Shown here piece after piece: positions 6,909 through 14,944 of a stretch of DNA of 23,697 bases. A model generated the notes under the pieces. The model ran no database searches. It had not been told where the DNA came from and was given only the letters and a program-made list of their open reading frames with translations. Made by a program: the position numbers and the translations under genes. Source of the stretch: Cyclobacteriaceae bacterium. Lineage in GTDB: Bacteria > Bacteroidota > Bacteroidia > Cytophagales > Cyclobacteriaceae. Within the stretch, counting starts at the first letter, position 1, and every line of letters begins with the position of its first letter. The stretch is taken from contig JALOMY010000008.1 of the NCBI GenBank assembly GCA_025455225.1, forward strand, positions 1-23,697, given 5' to 3'.

Positions 6909-9275
6909 ATGATACAGTGTAAAACCTCAAAAGAAATAAGCGGAATGGGGCATTCGATGAAGCGCAAGGAAGACGCACGCTTCATCCAGGGCAAAGGCCA
7001 TTACGTAGACGATATCAAGCTTGACGGCATGTTATACATGGACATCGTACGAAGTCCGTATGCGTATGCTAAAATTAAAAACATCAACATCGAAAAGGCG
7101 ATGAAGGTGCCTGGTGTGGTAGCCGTAGTCACCGGTAAAGACCTGGAGAAATACAACCTCCACTGGATGCCAACACTGATGAGTGACACTCAGATGGTGT
7201 TACCAACCGATACAGTAATGTACCAGGCACAGGAAGTGGCTGCGGTAATTGCAACAAGTCGTTATGCAGCTGCAGATGGTGTGGAAGCCGTGGAAGTTGA
7301 TTATGATGTAATGAAACCGGTGGTGGATCCGTTTAAAGCCCTGGATCCAAAGGCACCTGTACTTCGCACTGATAAACCCGGAAAGAAAGACAATCACATC
7401 TGGCACTGGGAAGTGGGCGATAAAAAGAAGACCGAGGAAGTCTTCAAAAAAGCCGATGTGGTGGTGAAGGAAAAAATGTACATCCCCCGCATTCACGTTG
7501 CTTCCATTGAAACCTGTGGATGTGTGGCCGATTACGATAAGGTGAACAACCACCTTACTATGTACATGACTACCCAGGCCCCGCACGCTATCCGTACTGT
7601 TATCGCACTGGTGGCCGGTCACGTAGGATTAACGGAAGAAAAAATCCGTGTAATATCACCGGATATCGGTGGAGGCTTTGGTGGAAAGGTGCCGGTTTAT
7701 CCCGGATATGTAATTGCTATTGCCGTATCTTTTCTTGTAGGCAAACCTGTGAAATGGATTGAGGACCGGAGTGAAAACCTCCAGGCCGATTCGTTCGCAC
7801 GCGATTATCATATGGAAGTTGAAATGGCCGGAACAAAGGATGGAAAAATTCTGGCCACACGCTTCAAAGTAGTTGCCGACCACGGCTATGCCGATGCACA
7901 AGCTGCACCTTCGAAATTCCCGACCGGGTTATTCTCCATCGCCACAGGTTCATACGATTACGACACAACGTATATGGAGGCCGATGCCATATATACCAAC
8001 AAACCTCCGGGTGGCGTTGCGTATCGCTGTTCCTTCCGTGTAACAGAAGCGGTACATGCAATTGAACGCATTACCGACCGCTATGCACTTGAAGTAAAAA
8101 TGGATCCGGCTGAGTTAAGGATGAAGAACTTCATCAAGAAGGAACAATTTCCATGGAAATCACCTGCAGGCTGGACATACGACAGCGGGGATTATCACCA
8201 GGCCTTGAAGAAAGCCATGGATGTAGTTGGGTATGAAGCGTTGAGAAAAGAGCAGGCTGAAAAACGTAAGAAAGGTGAACTGATGGGTATTGGAATTTCC
8301 AGCTTTACTGAGATTGTAGGTGCCGGACCGTCACGCGATTTTGATATCCTCGGCATCAAGATGTTCGACAGCGCTGAAATACGTGTTCACCCGACCGGCA
8401 AAGCCATCGCACGTTTTGGTACCAAGTCGCAGGGGCAAGGTCACGAAACAACCTACGCGCAGATCATTGCCGAAGAACTGGGTATTCCGGCTGAAAACAT
8501 CCAGGTAGAAGAAGGCGATACCGATACCGCACCTTACGGACTTGGAACTTATGCCAGCCGCAGTACACCCACTGCCGGTGCCGCTGCTGCGATTGCGGCA
8601 AGAAAGCTTCGCGACAAAGCCCGGAAGATTGCAGCTTACCTGCTTGAAGTAAGCGAAGAGGACTTGGAATGGGAACCCGGTGTGTTCTTTGTAAAAGGTG
8701 TGCCTGAGAAAAAGAAAACCATACAGGAAATCGTATTCGCTGCCTATACCAACCATCCCCAGGGAATGGAAGCCGGCTTCGAAGCTACCCACTATTACGA
8801 TCCGCCAAACCTGACTTTCCCGTTTGGCTCGTACATCTGTGTAGTGGATATCGATAAAGAAACTTACGAGATCAAGGTAAGACGCTTCGTAGCCATTGAT
8901 GATTGTGGTAACATCATCAACCCGATGATTGTGCAGGGACAGGTACATGGCGGCCTTACTCAAGGAATTGCCCCGGCCATGTACGAGGAATTCATCTATG
9001 ATGAAGACGGCAACATTCTGAACGGAACGTTTATGGATTACCTGGTGCCTACCGCGGTTGAATCGCCTAGTTGGGAAACCGGTCATACGATTACACCGTC
9101 TCCTCACCACCCCATTGGTGCAAAAGGAGTGGGTGAATCTCCAACGGTAGGTGCTCCTCCCGCTATTGCGAATGCAATTGTGGATGCCCTCGCACCGCTT
9201 GGCATTACGCACTTGGACATCCCGATTACTCCTTACAAAATCTGGAAGGCGCTGAAGGAAAAGGGGAAAATCTGA
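6909..9275 (+). CDS. coxL: Aerobic carbon monoxide dehydrogenase large subunit CoxL, form I
   Basis: This 788-residue catalytic subunit belongs to the molybdenum hydroxylase family. It oxidises CO to CO2 at a Mo-S-Cu site carrying molybdopterin cytosine dinucleotide. The active-site loop reads VAYRCSFR with C374, the copper-ligating cysteine position. AYxCSFR is the signature of form I CO dehydrogenase; form II enzymes read AYRGAGR. Also present are Q223 in TTQAPH, the SPDIGGGFGGK cofactor motif, and the catalytic glutamate E743 in GVGESPTVGAPP. The start follows coxS closely, and the N-terminal GHSMKRKEDARFIQGKG matches the family. A hairpin terminator follows directly. Form I function is a strong inference from the loop together with the full accessory set. 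Confidence 0.96.
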   Translation: MIQCKTSKEISGMGHSMKRKEDARFIQGKGHYVDDIKLDGMLYMDIVRSPYAYAKIKNINIEKAMKVPGVVAVVTGKDLEKYNLHWMPTLMSDTQMVLPTDTVMYQAQEVAAVIATSRYAAADGVEAVEVDYDVMKPVVDPFKALDPKAPVLRTDKPGKKDNHIWHWEVGDKKKTEEVFKKADVVVKEKMYIPRIHVASIETCGCVADYDKVNNHLTMYMTTQAPHAIRTVIALVAGHVGLTEEKIRVISPDIGGGFGGKVPVYPGYVIAIAVSFLVGKPVKWIEDRSENLQADSFARDYHMEVEMAGTKDGKILATRFKVVADHGYADAQAAPSKFPTGLFSIATGSYDYDTTYMEADAIYTNKPPGGVAYRCSFRVTEAVHAIERITDRYALEVKMDPAELRMKNFIKKEQFPWKSPAGWTYDSGDYHQALKKAMDVVGYEALRKEQAEKRKKGELMGIGISSFTEIVGAGPSRDFDILGIKMFDSAEIRVHPTGKAIARFGTKSQGQGHETTYAQIIAEELGIPAENIQVEEGDTDTAPYGLGTYASRSTPTAGAAAAIAARKLRDKARKIAAYLLEVSEEDLEWEPGVFFVKGVPEKKKTIQEIVFAAYTNHPQGMEAGFEATHYYDPPNLTFPFGSYICVVDIDKETYEIKVRRFVAIDDCGNIINPMIVQGQVHGGLTQGIAPAMYEEFIYDEDGNILNGTFMDYLVPTAVESPSWETGHTITPSPHHPIGAKGVGESPTVGAPPAIANAIVDALAPLGITHLDIPITPYKIWKALKEKGKI

Positions 9276-9289
9276 TAAACCCGAAAAAT

Positions 9290-9328
9290 AAACGCAATGG
9301 CGCAAACATGTGCCATTGCGTTTTTGTT
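9290..9328 (+). terminator. Rho-independent-like terminator between coxL and coxG
   Basis: A 12-base-pair perfect stem (9290-9301 with 9312-9323, AAACGCAATGGC and its complement) is followed by a T-rich stretch (TTTTTGTTT). It lies 15 bases after the coxL stop. No promoter is obvious before coxG, so it probably lowers transcription into the accessory genes rather than ending the operon. Confidence 0.7.
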
Positions 9329-9375
9329 TAACAAGAATACACTCAAAACAAGTTTACATTCTCATCCGAATAAAC

Positions 9376-9924
9376 ATGAAGACAACCATTGAAAAAGAAT
9401 TTCAACTTCAGGAACCTATCGCCAAGGTTTGGTCACAATTAAGTGATCCTACGCAAGTGGTGGACTGCGTGCCCGGAGCGGCACTTACCGAAAAAGTAGA
9501 CGACACCAATTATAAAGGAACGGTTACTACTTCGTTTGGTCCCGTAAAGGCCAGTTACAATGGTGCTATTACCATTACTGAAATGGATGCCAACCAGTAC
9601 AAGATGACCTTGAATGGCAAAGGACTCGATTCAAAGGGAAAAGGCAGTGCAGAAATGACCATGCAAAGCCAACTGAAGGAGCACGAAGGCGGAACCGCTG
9701 TGAAATTCGCCATGGAGATATCCATCTCCGGTATGCTGGCGCAGTTTGGCTCACGCCTGATCAATGATGTTTCCGATCAGTTATTGAACAAGTTCATCGA
9801 CAATTTCCGTAACAAACTTGCCGGCCTGGCCGTGGACAATAAAATGAGCGGAGCTTCTATGATGGGCACGGTATTGAAGAGCACCGTGGGCGGTTTGTTC
9901 GGGGGCGGAGACAAGAAAGAATAA
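9376..9924 (+). CDS. coxG: CoxG, SRPBCC-fold CO dehydrogenase accessory protein
   Basis: This is a 182-residue CoxG-family protein of the SRPBCC (START-like) fold. The family patterns are clear: PIAKVWSQLSDPTQVVDCVPGA near the N-terminus, then YKGTVTTSFGPVKASYNG, and GKGLDSKGKGSAEMTM. It ends in a short glycine-rich tail (GGLFGGGDKKE). CoxG is linked to attaching CO dehydrogenase to the cytoplasmic membrane and its quinone pool. The ATG at 9376 starts the domain properly; the open frame extends upstream to 9310, but that part overlaps the terminator and reads as non-coding. The gene is the first of the accessory group GDEF. Confidence 0.9.
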   Translation: MKTTIEKEFQLQEPIAKVWSQLSDPTQVVDCVPGAALTEKVDDTNYKGTVTTSFGPVKASYNGAITITEMDANQYKMTLNGKGLDSKGKGSAEMTMQSQLKEHEGGTAVKFAMEISISGMLAQFGSRLINDVSDQLLNKFIDNFRNKLAGLAVDNKMSGASMMGTVLKSTVGGLFGGGDKKE

Positions 9925-9979
9925 TTCTAGTAGCTGGTCAATTTCATCCTGTCAAATGAGGTAATAGTTAAAGAAAAGC

Positions 9980-10855
9980 ATGAAAGAAATCGAAAGCCTT
10001 AAGCATTCGCTTGATACGCTTGGTTATGTAGCCGATGAGGAGTTGGCCACAGTGTTGTTCCTGATGCTACACCTTAAAAAACCTCTTTTACTGGAAGGAC
10101 ATCCGGGTGTAGGTAAAACTGAAATTGCCAATGTACTTGCAGAACATCTGCAAACTGAATTAATCCGCCTTCAATGCTACGAAGGGCTGGATGTTCATTC
10201 ATCCATTTATGAGTGGAATTACCAGAAGCAGTTACTTTCGATTAAGATCCGCGAGAACAGTGATGCCTCGGAAGCGGAAAAAGAGAAAATGATCTTTGGC
10301 AAGGATTATATTTTGGAACGTCCCCTGCTCAGGGCTATTACGGCAAAAGAAAAAGCACCTGTATTATTGATTGATGAAATCGACCGGGCCGATGAGGAGT
10401 TCGAAGCCTTCTTGCTGGAGATGTTATCAGCCAACCAGATCAGTATTCCTGAGTTGGGCACGATCAAGGCTATTCACCCTCCCATCGTTATCCTTACCTC
10501 CAACCGTACACGTGAACTGAGCGATGCTTTGCGCAGGCGGTGCTTATACCATTGGGTGAATTATCCGGATCCTGAGAAGGAACTGAAAATTGTTAGAAAA
10601 CGGTTGCCCGGAATTGAAGAAAAACTCGCGCGCCAATTGGTACAGGTAGTACAAAACCTCCGTTCGCGAAATCTCAACAAAGCTCCGGGCATTTCGGAAA
10701 CACTCGATTGGGCGATGAGTCTGAATGCATTGGGTAAACACGAAATTGATGCATCTGTAATACGCGCTACGCTTGGTAGTTTGTTGAAATCAAATGAAGA
10801 CATCGAACGCATCAAACACGAGAACCTCAGCGAAATACTCACTGGCAACCTTTGA
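9980..10855 (+). CDS. coxD: CoxD, MoxR-type AAA+ ATPase for CO dehydrogenase maturation
   Basis: This is a 291-residue AAA+ ATPase of the MoxR group. Walker A is GHPGVGKTE (K46), Walker B is VLLIDEIDRAD (D132, E133), and the sensor region reads ILTSNRTRELSDALRRRC. In characterised carboxidotrophs CoxD is needed to build the [CuSMoO2] centre in the apo-enzyme, acting as a chaperone with the VWA protein CoxE. The gene lies 55 bases after coxG and 45 before coxE, in the expected order. Length and start match the family. Confidence 0.92.
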   Translation: MKEIESLKHSLDTLGYVADEELATVLFLMLHLKKPLLLEGHPGVGKTEIANVLAEHLQTELIRLQCYEGLDVHSSIYEWNYQKQLLSIKIRENSDASEAEKEKMIFGKDYILERPLLRAITAKEKAPVLLIDEIDRADEEFEAFLLEMLSANQISIPELGTIKAIHPPIVILTSNRTRELSDALRRRCLYHWVNYPDPEKELKIVRKRLPGIEEKLARQLVQVVQNLRSRNLNKAPGISETLDWAMSLNALGKHEIDASVIRATLGSLLKSNEDIERIKHENLSEILTGNL

Positions 10856-10864
10856 CTATAGCAC

Positions 10865-10897
10865 ATTGCTAATTGATTACCGTTAATTGCTAATTGA
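10865..10897. repeat. 12-base direct repeat with 21-base period between coxD and coxE
   Basis: ATTGCTAATTGA occurs at 10865-10876 and again at 10886-10897, so the copies are spaced 21 bases apart, about two helical turns. The repeat fills most of the 45-base coxD-coxE gap. It may be a regulatory or RNA signal, or only the AT-rich low-complexity spacer common in Bacteroidota. Confidence 0.6.
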
Positions 10898-10900
10898 ACA

Positions 10901-12046
10901 TTGACACTCCCCCATCACCTTCAGTATCACAACATAACCGAGGCCATTCTCGGGTTTGCTGAATATGCCCGCTCGTGCGAACTGAACGTAGGCATTCGTG
11001 AATCCCATGAAGCATTGGAAATAGTTTCAACCGGCCTAATCGAGAACAAGCAAAATTTCCGCTTTGCCTTGAAGTCCCTTTTTTGTTCCTCCCAGGAAAA
11101 CACGGAAACCTTCGATACCATCTTTGATTTGTTCTGGGGCGGAGAAAAAGCAGAGATCAAAAGCAAGATTGAATACAAGAATCAAAGCAACATCGTCCGC
11201 AAATCCAGCGGATCGCTGGTGATGATGAACAAAGGATCCTCAACTGTTCAGGAAGAGGAAGAAGGCAAAAATGTTTCCGGAGCCAACAGTACGGAGCAGT
11301 TGCGGAAGACTGATTTTTCAAAAGTATCCGACATTGAATCAGAGCAACTTAACAAACTCGCTGAAGACTTGTGGAAACAAATGAGCAAACGCCTCCGCAA
11401 GAAATTCAGAAAGTCGGTAACCCGGGGAAAGCTGGACCTCCGGCAAACCATTCGAAGCAACATCAGTAAAGGCGGGGAAATGCTCGACCTTCATTATAAG
11501 GAGAAGAAACCGGATAAGAACCGGTTGATCATATTACTGGATGTGAGCGGATCCATGGATAAATACAGTTTCTTCTTGTTACGATTCATTCTTTCGCTGC
11601 GTTCGCATTTCAAACACATCGATGCCTACATTTTCAGCACGAAGCTGATCCGCATAACCGAATACCTTGAAATAAAAAATCTTCAAAGTGTCTTGGAAGT
11701 ACTTTCGCATTATGCAGATAATTGGTCCAGCGGAACGAAGATTGGCGAATGCCTGAGTGATTTTAACCGGAAATTTGCCAAACGATCGCTTACCGGAAAA
11801 AATATGACCATCATTCTAAGTGATGGGCTGGATACCGGGGAACCTGAACTACTCGTAAATGAGTTACAGAAAGTGAAACTGAGAACAAGGAGGTTGATCT
11901 GGCTGAATCCGTTAAAAGGCATGAAAGGCTATGTGCCCCGTACGCGCAGCATGGTGGCCGCGCTTCCGGAGATTGATCATTTCATGTCGGCCCACAGTAT
12001 TAACAGTTTATTGGAATTGGAAAACATTTTATACGATGCTAACTGA
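10901..12046 (+). CDS. coxE: CoxE, VWA-domain maturation factor
   Basis: This 381-residue protein has a C-terminal von Willebrand factor A domain. The metal-ion site motif is DVSGS at residues 214-218 (LLDVSGSMDKYSF), and further conserved parts are WSSGTKIGECL, LSDGLDTGEPE and RRLIWLNPLKG. A charged, lysine-rich middle region (about residues 130-200) precedes it. CoxE partners the AAA+ protein CoxD in maturing the Mo-Cu site. A stop codon (TGA, 10895-10897) lies just upstream in frame and there is no early ATG, so the TTG at 10901 is the most plausible start; this is unusual beside its neighbours. The 3' end overlaps coxF by 11 bases. Confidence 0.88.
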   Translation: MTLPHHLQYHNITEAILGFAEYARSCELNVGIRESHEALEIVSTGLIENKQNFRFALKSLFCSSQENTETFDTIFDLFWGGEKAEIKSKIEYKNQSNIVRKSSGSLVMMNKGSSTVQEEEEGKNVSGANSTEQLRKTDFSKVSDIESEQLNKLAEDLWKQMSKRLRKKFRKSVTRGKLDLRQTIRSNISKGGEMLDLHYKEKKPDKNRLIILLDVSGSMDKYSFFLLRFILSLRSHFKHIDAYIFSTKLIRITEYLEIKNLQSVLEVLSHYADNWSSGTKIGECLSDFNRKFAKRSLTGKNMTIILSDGLDTGEPELLVNELQKVKLRTRRLIWLNPLKGMKGYVPRTRSMVAALPEIDHFMSAHSINSLLELENILYDAN

Positions 12047-12992
12047 ATTGATTTCGGATGTACAACCTCCATATGCCCTGGCAATGGTGGTCAATCGCGT
12101 GGCTCCCTCCAGCGGAAAGCCGGGTGACAAAGCGGTTATTCTTCCTGACGGTACCATGAAAGGCTGGATTGGCGGAGGATGTACCCGTGGTATTGTTTTG
12201 AAAGAAGCGTTGCTGGCCATACAACAAGGCAAACCCCGTCTGGTGAACATCAGTCCGGGAGCGGAAAACGACCCTACCCGAAAAGGTGTGGTGACGTATA
12301 ACATGACCTGCCAAAGTGGTGGATCGGTTGATGTATACATTGAACCGGTTCTGCCCAAACCGCATATCCTGATCATGGGACGCTCCCACATCAGTATGGC
12401 GCTATGCAAGCTCAGCAAAGTTACCGGTTACCAGGTAACGGTGGTTGCCTTTGGTGCAGACAAGATTACCTTTCCGGAAGCTGACCGTGTGATCGATGCG
12501 GTAGACCTGGATGAAAAGTTAATTACACCCAATACGTACATCATAGTCTGTACCCAGGGTGAGGGCGATGATATAGCACTCAAAAACGCAATTGAATCGG
12601 GTGCCTCTTACGTGTCGTTTGTATCCAGCATGCGAAAGGCAAACTCCATTTACAATTCGTTGAAAAAGCAAGGTATAAAGGTTGAAGAACTGATGCGGGT
12701 TAAGACACCGGCCGGACTGAACATTAACGCCAAGCTGCCCGAAGAAGTCGCCATCAGCATTCTGGCAGAAATCATTTCTAAACTGCGTGAAGAAAAAAAC
12801 CAATCCGCACAGCCCGAATCGCAATTGAATATGGCCGAGTATTTCATAAACCCGGTGTGCAACATTCCCGTTCAGAAAAGCACCGCCAAGCACGTTATTA
12901 ACCGGAAAGGAGTTGATTACTATTTCTGTTGCGATGGTTGCCGCGATACCTTTGTTGCTCAGCCTGAGAAATACGAATTGCAAACCGTATAA
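12036..12992 (+). CDS. coxF: CoxF, XdhC-family protein with C-terminal YHS domain
   Basis: From the ATG at 12036 this is a 318-residue XdhC/CoxI-family protein with three parts. The N-terminal domain has WIGGGCTRG (C49). A Rossmann-like domain begins at about residue 108 (ILIMGRSHISMALCKL). The C-terminal tail, about residues 266-313, is a YHS domain: INPVCNIPV (C275) and YYFCCDGCRDTF (C298, C299, C302). XdhC proteins bind molybdenum cofactor and help insert it; YHS domains are small cysteine-rich metal-binding modules. The start overlaps the end of coxE, and upstream frame extension is only the shadow of coxE. It differs from the XdhC at 2350 in lacking that protein's GSVSGGCVEG variant and in having the YHS tail. 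A copper role for the tail is a hypothesis. Confidence 0.9.
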   Translation: MLTELISDVQPPYALAMVVNRVAPSSGKPGDKAVILPDGTMKGWIGGGCTRGIVLKEALLAIQQGKPRLVNISPGAENDPTRKGVVTYNMTCQSGGSVDVYIEPVLPKPHILIMGRSHISMALCKLSKVTGYQVTVVAFGADKITFPEADRVIDAVDLDEKLITPNTYIIVCTQGEGDDIALKNAIESGASYVSFVSSMRKANSIYNSLKKQGIKVEELMRVKTPAGLNINAKLPEEVAISILAEIISKLREEKNQSAQPESQLNMAEYFINPVCNIPVQKSTAKHVINRKGVDYYFCCDGCRDTFVAQPEKYELQTV

Positions 12993-13068
12993 ATCAATCC
13001 ATGAAAAGAATCGAATTGAAGATTAATTATCTGGGCGGCTTACTCAGGCCAGTTGGCAAATTTTACTG

Positions 13069-13084
13069 ACTGATATTTATCAGT
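13069..13084. promoter_or_regulatory. Perfect palindrome resembling a Crp/Fnr-family operator
   Basis: ACTGATA-TT-TATCAGT is a perfect inverted repeat. Its inner part CTGAT-N4-ATCAG has the spacing of the Fnr/Crp-family site TTGAT-N4-ATCAA. It is centred about 100 bases upstream of the ATG at 13177, where a regulator of that gene could bind. The identity of the regulator cannot be read from the site. Confidence 0.4.
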
Positions 13085-13176
13085 TGATATCCGTGATTCC
13101 CGTCATACACAAGGAATGCGAACTGCTGTAAACTTCGTATAACAAAAGATTACTTTCCAATTTAATTTTTAAAGCC

Positions 13177-13599
13177 ATGGAATCAATAGCAAAAGCCACC
13201 GAAAAATTCTCCCTCCAGCCCAGCCTGATTGGCATGCATCGTGAAAGTGTGGAATGGCATTCCGCCACCGAATTATGGAAACGTGAGTTAAGTTTCTTCC
13301 AGAAATTATTAGATCAGCATGCACCTAAATTGGATTCCATCGAATTCAAAAAAGAAATCGATCATTTTCAAAACCTGATTACCTACTATGACGGTGAATT
13401 AGTAGATGTACTTCATAAAAAACTCAGAAAACATGAAAGCCGTCTTGCGGCCATGTTGCAGGAACCCAAAGAAGCAGATGTGGAATATTACAACGAACAC
13501 AATGTGATCATGGATGAAGCCTCATCGTTCCAAAAAGTGTTCACGGAGTTCAAACATGGTTTCTTTGCCTTTATTGAACGGGGATTCGGTGCTAATTGA
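13177..13599 (+). CDS. Small helical protein of unknown function
   Basis: This 140-residue soluble protein has no signal peptide or membrane segment. It is rich in charged and amphipathic helix-forming stretches (WKRELSFFQKLLDQH, FKKEIDHFQNLITYYDGELVDVLHKKLRKHESRLAAML) and contains several histidines and glutamates, so it may form a helical bundle. I do not recognise a family. The gene stands alone between coxF and fabH, has a Crp/Fnr-like palindrome upstream and a hairpin terminator downstream, and so looks like an independent, regulated unit. Confidence 0.75.
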   Translation: MESIAKATEKFSLQPSLIGMHRESVEWHSATELWKRELSFFQKLLDQHAPKLDSIEFKKEIDHFQNLITYYDGELVDVLHKKLRKHESRLAAMLQEPKEADVEYYNEHNVIMDEASSFQKVFTEFKHGFFAFIERGFGAN

Positions 13600-13628
13600 T
13601 TACTTGAGTAAAAGCAACACCGTTATTT

Positions 13629-13667
13629 CAATAAATCCATTGTTTTGAACAGTGGATTTATTGTTTT
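13629..13667 (+). terminator. Rho-independent terminator after the 140-residue helical protein gene
   Basis: CAATAAATCCATTG (13629-13642) pairs with CAGTGGATTTATTG (13650-13663), fourteen pairs with one G-T wobble and a seven-base loop, followed by TTTT. It lies 30 bases after the stop at 13599. Confidence 0.75.
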
Positions 13668-13840
13668 CAGACTCATTTGTTTTGACTTCTTTTTGTCTTC
13701 CCGGTCCAGCTTCAGTTGTGCCTGCTTTGATTACTGGTATTTAAAACTTCCTCTTTAACGCATTCTCTTAGAATTCCCTAACAGTCATTAGTATTCCACA
13801 ACAATTCCTTAACTTCAGCCGCATTTAGGCAGAATTAACC

Positions 13841-14839
13841 ATGCGCTATTCCAAGATTGTAGGCCTCGGCCATCATGTACCTGAAGGTATTGTTACCAAT
13901 GAGTATTTATCCAATGTGATGGATACCAATAATGAATGGATCATTGAACGTACAGGCATTAATGAACGAAGATGGATTGATCCGGCCAAAGATACAGTAG
14001 CCAATATGGCAGCTAAGGCAACCCGCATGGCGCTGGAGCGAGCAAAACTTACCGAAAAAGATATCGACTTTATTGTGTTTGCCACCATCACTCCGGATTA
14101 CTTTTTTCCGGGTTCCGGGGTTTTACTTCAACGTGAACTCGGCCTGGAGGGAATCGGTGCTTTGGATATCCGGAACGCCTGCTCAGGATTTATCTATGCC
14201 TTATCGGTAGCCGATCAGTTTATTAAAACCGGCATGTATAAGACCATACTGGTTGTAGGCGCAGAAATTCAATCTACCGCGTTGGATGTCACCACCCGGG
14301 GAAGAAATACTGCGGTAATTTTTGGTGATGGAGCCGGAGCTGCCATCCTTCAGCCATCCGATCATCCGGGCATTTTATCCACACACCTGCATTCCGATGG
14401 TCGTTTTGCAGAGGAACTCTACGTTAAGGATCCGGGCTCCAGCCGGCCCCGTGAAGAACGCCAGCCGGAACAAATCCTGGACACCACAACCTATAAAGTG
14501 GTAATGAATGGCAATCAGGTATTTAAACATGCCGTTGTTCGGTTTATGGAAGTGATCAACGAAGCCCTGAAAGCAAACAACATGAAGAAGGATGATATTA
14601 ATTTGTTGGTGCCACACCAGGCAAACCTGCGCATCAGTCAATATATCCAGGAAAAAATGGGGTTGAGCAACGACCAGGTTTACAATAACATTATGCGGTA
14701 TGGCAATACAACTGCTGCTTCAATTCCTATTGCCATGAGTGAAGCCTGGGCAGAAGGCAAAATCAAGGAAAATAACGTAATTTGTTTAGCCGCATTTGGC
14801 AGTGGTTTTACCTGGGCTTCGGCATTGATCCGTTGGTAA
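13841..14839 (+). CDS. fabH: 3-oxoacyl-ACP synthase III (KAS III)
   Basis: This 332-residue enzyme condenses an acyl-CoA primer with malonyl-ACP to start fatty acid synthesis. The Cys-His-Asn triad is complete: C114 in DIRNACSGF, H259 in VPHQANLRI and N289 in YGNTTAASIP. Also present are ERTGINERRW near the N-terminus and the GDGAGAAIL loop. Length and start are normal for the family. It could instead be a paralogue for branched primers or a secondary pathway; the sequence does not separate these. Confidence 0.92.
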   Translation: MRYSKIVGLGHHVPEGIVTNEYLSNVMDTNNEWIIERTGINERRWIDPAKDTVANMAAKATRMALERAKLTEKDIDFIVFATITPDYFFPGSGVLLQRELGLEGIGALDIRNACSGFIYALSVADQFIKTGMYKTILVVGAEIQSTALDVTTRGRNTAVIFGDGAGAAILQPSDHPGILSTHLHSDGRFAEELYVKDPGSSRPREERQPEQILDTTTYKVVMNGNQVFKHAVVRFMEVINEALKANNMKKDDINLLVPHQANLRISQYIQEKMGLSNDQVYNNIMRYGNTTAASIPIAMSEAWAEGKIKENNVICLAAFGSGFTWASALIRW

Positions 14840-14944
14840 ATCACTCCACGATAACATGAATTAATTTTCAAATCATCCTGGTTTTTAAATACAAAGCATG
14901 CATCCGGAACAAGTTTGATGTGAGCTTTTCAAATTCCAAGACCC

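Noticed and set aside
6909..9275. Possible xanthine dehydrogenase or form II CODH-like large subunit
   Set aside because: The loop reads AYRCSFR with the copper-ligating cysteine, not AYRGAGR, and coxD, coxE and coxG are present.
8331..9305. A 324-codon open frame on the minus strand, antisense to coxL
   Set aside because: It lies wholly opposite a clearly conserved gene, has no recognisable domain, and its composition reads like an antisense shadow.
12519..12983. A 154-codon minus-strand open frame inside coxF
   Set aside because: It is antisense to the conserved Rossmann and YHS parts of CoxF and has no independent support.
13001..13069. A 22-codon ORF just after coxF (starts MKRIELKINYLGG)
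   Set aside because: It is too short, has no ribosome site or family resemblance, and ends inside the palindrome; it may be chance.
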